Source: a bacterium (GTDB lineage Bacteria; Bacteroidota; Ignavibacteria; Kapaibacteriales; UBA2268). Taken from it: 6,375 nt of DNA. Under the pieces are notes generated by a model, which saw nothing but the letters and a program-made list of their open reading frames with translations, was not told the origin of the DNA and did not search any database. Of the stretch, positions 4,888 through 6,375 are shown piece after piece (the first letter of the stretch is position 1; each line of letters opens with the position of its first letter). The stretch is from NCBI GenBank assembly GCA_024710535.1, contig JANJUO010000596.1, positions 1 to 6,375 on the forward strand, written 5' to 3'. Position numbers and translations under genes: made by a program.

Positions 4888-6000
4888 ATGGAGGCGATAA
4901 AGACTGAATTGAAATTATTGGTTGCCGCAGGTGGTACTGGTGGGCATCTTTTTCCTGCTATGGCTGTTGTTGAAGAATTGGAAAAAATGCTGGGAAATAG
5001 ATTCAAAGCATATTTTGCAGGAACATCACATAGAATTGAGGGACGTATAATTCCGCAAAAAGGTTACGAATTGATGGCTATGGATGTTGCAGGATTTTCC
5101 AAAATTATTTCAATTAATACGATAAAATTACCATTCAAAATTCTTAAGGCAATCAGACAGTCAAGAAATTACATCACTGAAAAAAATATTGATGCTGTTT
5201 TATGTACGGGTGCTTACATAAGTTATGCTCCTGGAATTTCAGCTTTTCGAGAAAAGAAGCCTTTGTTTTTGATGGAGTCAAATGTAAATCCCGGAAAGGC
5301 TATCAATTCTCTTTCAAACAAAGCAAATATCATTTTTACATCCTTTGAAGAAAGTAATAATTATTTCAAAAAATCTCATAAAGATAAATTATTCTATTCA
5401 GGAAACCCAATCAGAAATTCAATTTTGAATTTATCGGAATCTGATCAAGCAAAAAAAATGCTGGGATTTGATTCAAATAAGCCATTAATTTTTATTTTTG
5501 GTGGCAGTTTAGGGGCAAATTCAATCAATTTTGCTGTTGAAAATAGCATTGAAAATTTTTCGAAATTACCATATTCTATACTTTGGCAAACTGGTTCTAA
5601 TTATAAGTATAACAAGCAATTACCTGATAATATAAAAGCAACTGAATTTATTGATGATATGGCAACTGCTTATTCTGCGGCAGATTTGGTGGTTTCTCGA
5701 TCGGGTGCAACTACTGTTGCAGAATTAACTGTTTGTGGCAAACCATCCATTTTGATTCCTTTGCCGTCTGCTTCGAATAATGAGCAAAAACATAATGCCA
5801 TTATTATGGAAAAAAATAATTGCTCCGAAATGCTTTTGAATGATGAACTAAGCGAAAAGTTGTTTACAAGAATCATCAATTTATTAAAAGATGAAGAAAA
5901 ATTGAAAATTATGGCAGAGAATGCAAAAAAAATGGCAAAGCCCTTCGCAGGAAAAATAGTTGCAAATGAAATCATTAACTACTTGAAAATCAAATTATGA
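4888..6000 (+). CDS. murG: UDP-GlcNAc:lipid I N-acetylglucosaminyltransferase (MurG)
   Basis: MurG is a peripheral membrane GT-B glycosyltransferase that adds GlcNAc from UDP-GlcNAc to lipid I, giving lipid II for export and wall assembly. The 370-residue protein has the N-terminal glycine loop AAGGTGGHLFPAMA (13-26) for lipid I binding, then the C-terminal nucleotide-sugar domain with FGGSLGANSIN (204-214), SRSGATTVAEL (270-280, where Glu279 corresponds to the ribose-binding glutamate) and NEQKHNA (298-304). Length is normal. The usual HEQN segment reads MESN at 129-132, and the DxxQ-type UDP-binding segment reads NNEQ at 297-300, so these two motifs diverge from the commonest forms while the core motifs stay intact. 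It follows mraY by 3 bp, and its TGA overlaps the ATG of the next gene. The start at 4888 leaves eight residues before the first strand, a typical length. Confidence 0.97.
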   Translation: MEAIKTELKLLVAAGGTGGHLFPAMAVVEELEKMLGNRFKAYFAGTSHRIEGRIIPQKGYELMAMDVAGFSKIISINTIKLPFKILKAIRQSRNYITEKNIDAVLCTGAYISYAPGISAFREKKPLFLMESNVNPGKAINSLSNKANIIFTSFEESNNYFKKSHKDKLFYSGNPIRNSILNLSESDQAKKMLGFDSNKPLIFIFGGSLGANSINFAVENSIENFSKLPYSILWQTGSNYKYNKQLPDNIKATEFIDDMATAYSAADLVVSRSGATTVAELTVCGKPSILIPLPSASNNEQKHNAIIMEKNNCSEMLLNDELSEKLFTRIINLLKDEEKLKIMAENAKKMAKPFAGKIVANEIINYLKIKL

Positions 6001-6375
6001 AAACACAGGATCAAATAATATTTAGCCAAACCACAGATTTTTATTGGAAATCATTAGCCGTTTATTCTGTAATTTTTATATTTTTTTCGATTTTTGTAGG
6101 TACAATCGAAAATGGAGAAATAAAAATAATTATCCGAAATCCAATTGTTATTTTGTTGGGATTTATTACATTAATTACACTTATTTCGCTGGTTTATAGG
6201 TGGTGGAGAGCAAGAGCCATCATTGTTGGTCCGCAAAGTATTATTTTTAAAAGCCGGTTTTCGAAGATTGAATTTCCTATCTCTGCTATAAAAATGATAA
6301 TTTTCACAAGAGAGAGAATTTTCAGAACAAAGAGAGAATTCAGAGTAATAAAATTGGTGATTGAAGGTAGAAAAA
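5997..6375 (+). CDS. Unknown two-helix membrane protein, 5' part (continues beyond the window)
   Basis: An open frame of 126 codons runs to the right edge without a stop. It starts at an ATG sharing ATGA with the murG stop (5997-6000), a layout typical of translational coupling and good support for the start. The product begins MKTQDQIIFSQ, then shows two hydrophobic segments, about 19-35 (LAVYSVIFIFFSIFVG) and 48-67 (NPIVILLGFITLITLISLVY), followed by a basic stretch (RWWRARA, 69-75) that would sit in the cytoplasm. After this comes a beta-rich region (IIVGPQSIIFKSRFSKIEFP and onward) resembling the start of bacterial PH-like (bPH) domains behind paired membrane helices. That resemblance is a visual judgement. 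No enzyme motif is visible and I do not recognise the gene. Its position after mraY-murG suggests an envelope-related role, which is inference only. Confidence 0.8.
   Translation, partial: MKTQDQIIFSQTTDFYWKSLAVYSVIFIFFSIFVGTIENGEIKIIIRNPIVILLGFITLITLISLVYRWWRARAIIVGPQSIIFKSRFSKIEFPISAIKMIIFTRERIFRTKREFRVIKLVIEGRK

Noticed and set aside
5670..5975. Minus-strand 101-codon frame within murG
   Set aside because: It is an antisense shadow rich in Phe and Ser, as expected from the complement of an AT-rich, Lys/Glu-rich gene.

Overview
This is a low-GC bacterial window with two divergent gene blocks. The minus-strand block (about 1-2719) carries conserved translation, transcription and secretion genes. 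The plus-strand block (about 2845 to the end) carries a chemotaxis-type protein followed by peptidoglycan genes. The protein families, the near-absence of strong Shine-Dalgarno sequences, and a promoter of the form TTTG-N20-TAATTTTG (the Bacteroidota primary-sigma type) point to the Bacteroidota/Chlorobi (FCB) group. The AT-rich composition and NusG/MurG sequence style would fit an Ignavibacteria- or Kapabacteria-like lineage, but that finer placement is inference.

Minus strand, in transcription order: a promoter at 1470-1501, then tRNA-Tyr(GTA), tRNA-Gly(TCC), tRNA-Thr(GGT), tRNA-Trp(CCA), secE, nusG, and the start of rplK, which runs off the left edge. This is the classic tRNA-secE-nusG-rplK locus, but tuf (EF-Tu), usually found between tRNA-Thr and tRNA-Trp, is absent: only 11 nt separate the two tRNAs. 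Upstream of this block, after a 234-bp A/T-tract spacer containing one weak hairpin, lies a single gene for a zinc-ligand-free medium-chain dehydrogenase/quinone-oxidoreductase-like protein (1691-2719). Its best start is an ATG with a clear GAGG ribosome-binding site, not the upstream TTG.

Plus strand: a lone CheW-like protein (2845-3666) whose fold appears to be interrupted by a complete CZB zinc-binding domain (His-Cys-His-His). This is the most unusual gene here. After an 87-bp spacer with a likely promoter come mraY (lipid I synthesis) and, 3 bp later, murG (lipid II synthesis). The murG stop overlaps the ATG of a two-helix membrane protein of unknown function that runs off the right edge. 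murD and ftsW, normally between mraY and murG in the dcw cluster, are missing, so two consecutive membrane steps of peptidoglycan precursor synthesis are placed side by side.

No insertion sequences, CRISPR arrays, phage genes or clear signs of recent transfer were seen. Apart from the CheW/CZB architecture and the unknown protein after murG, the window is ordinary core-genome content with some rearranged gene order.
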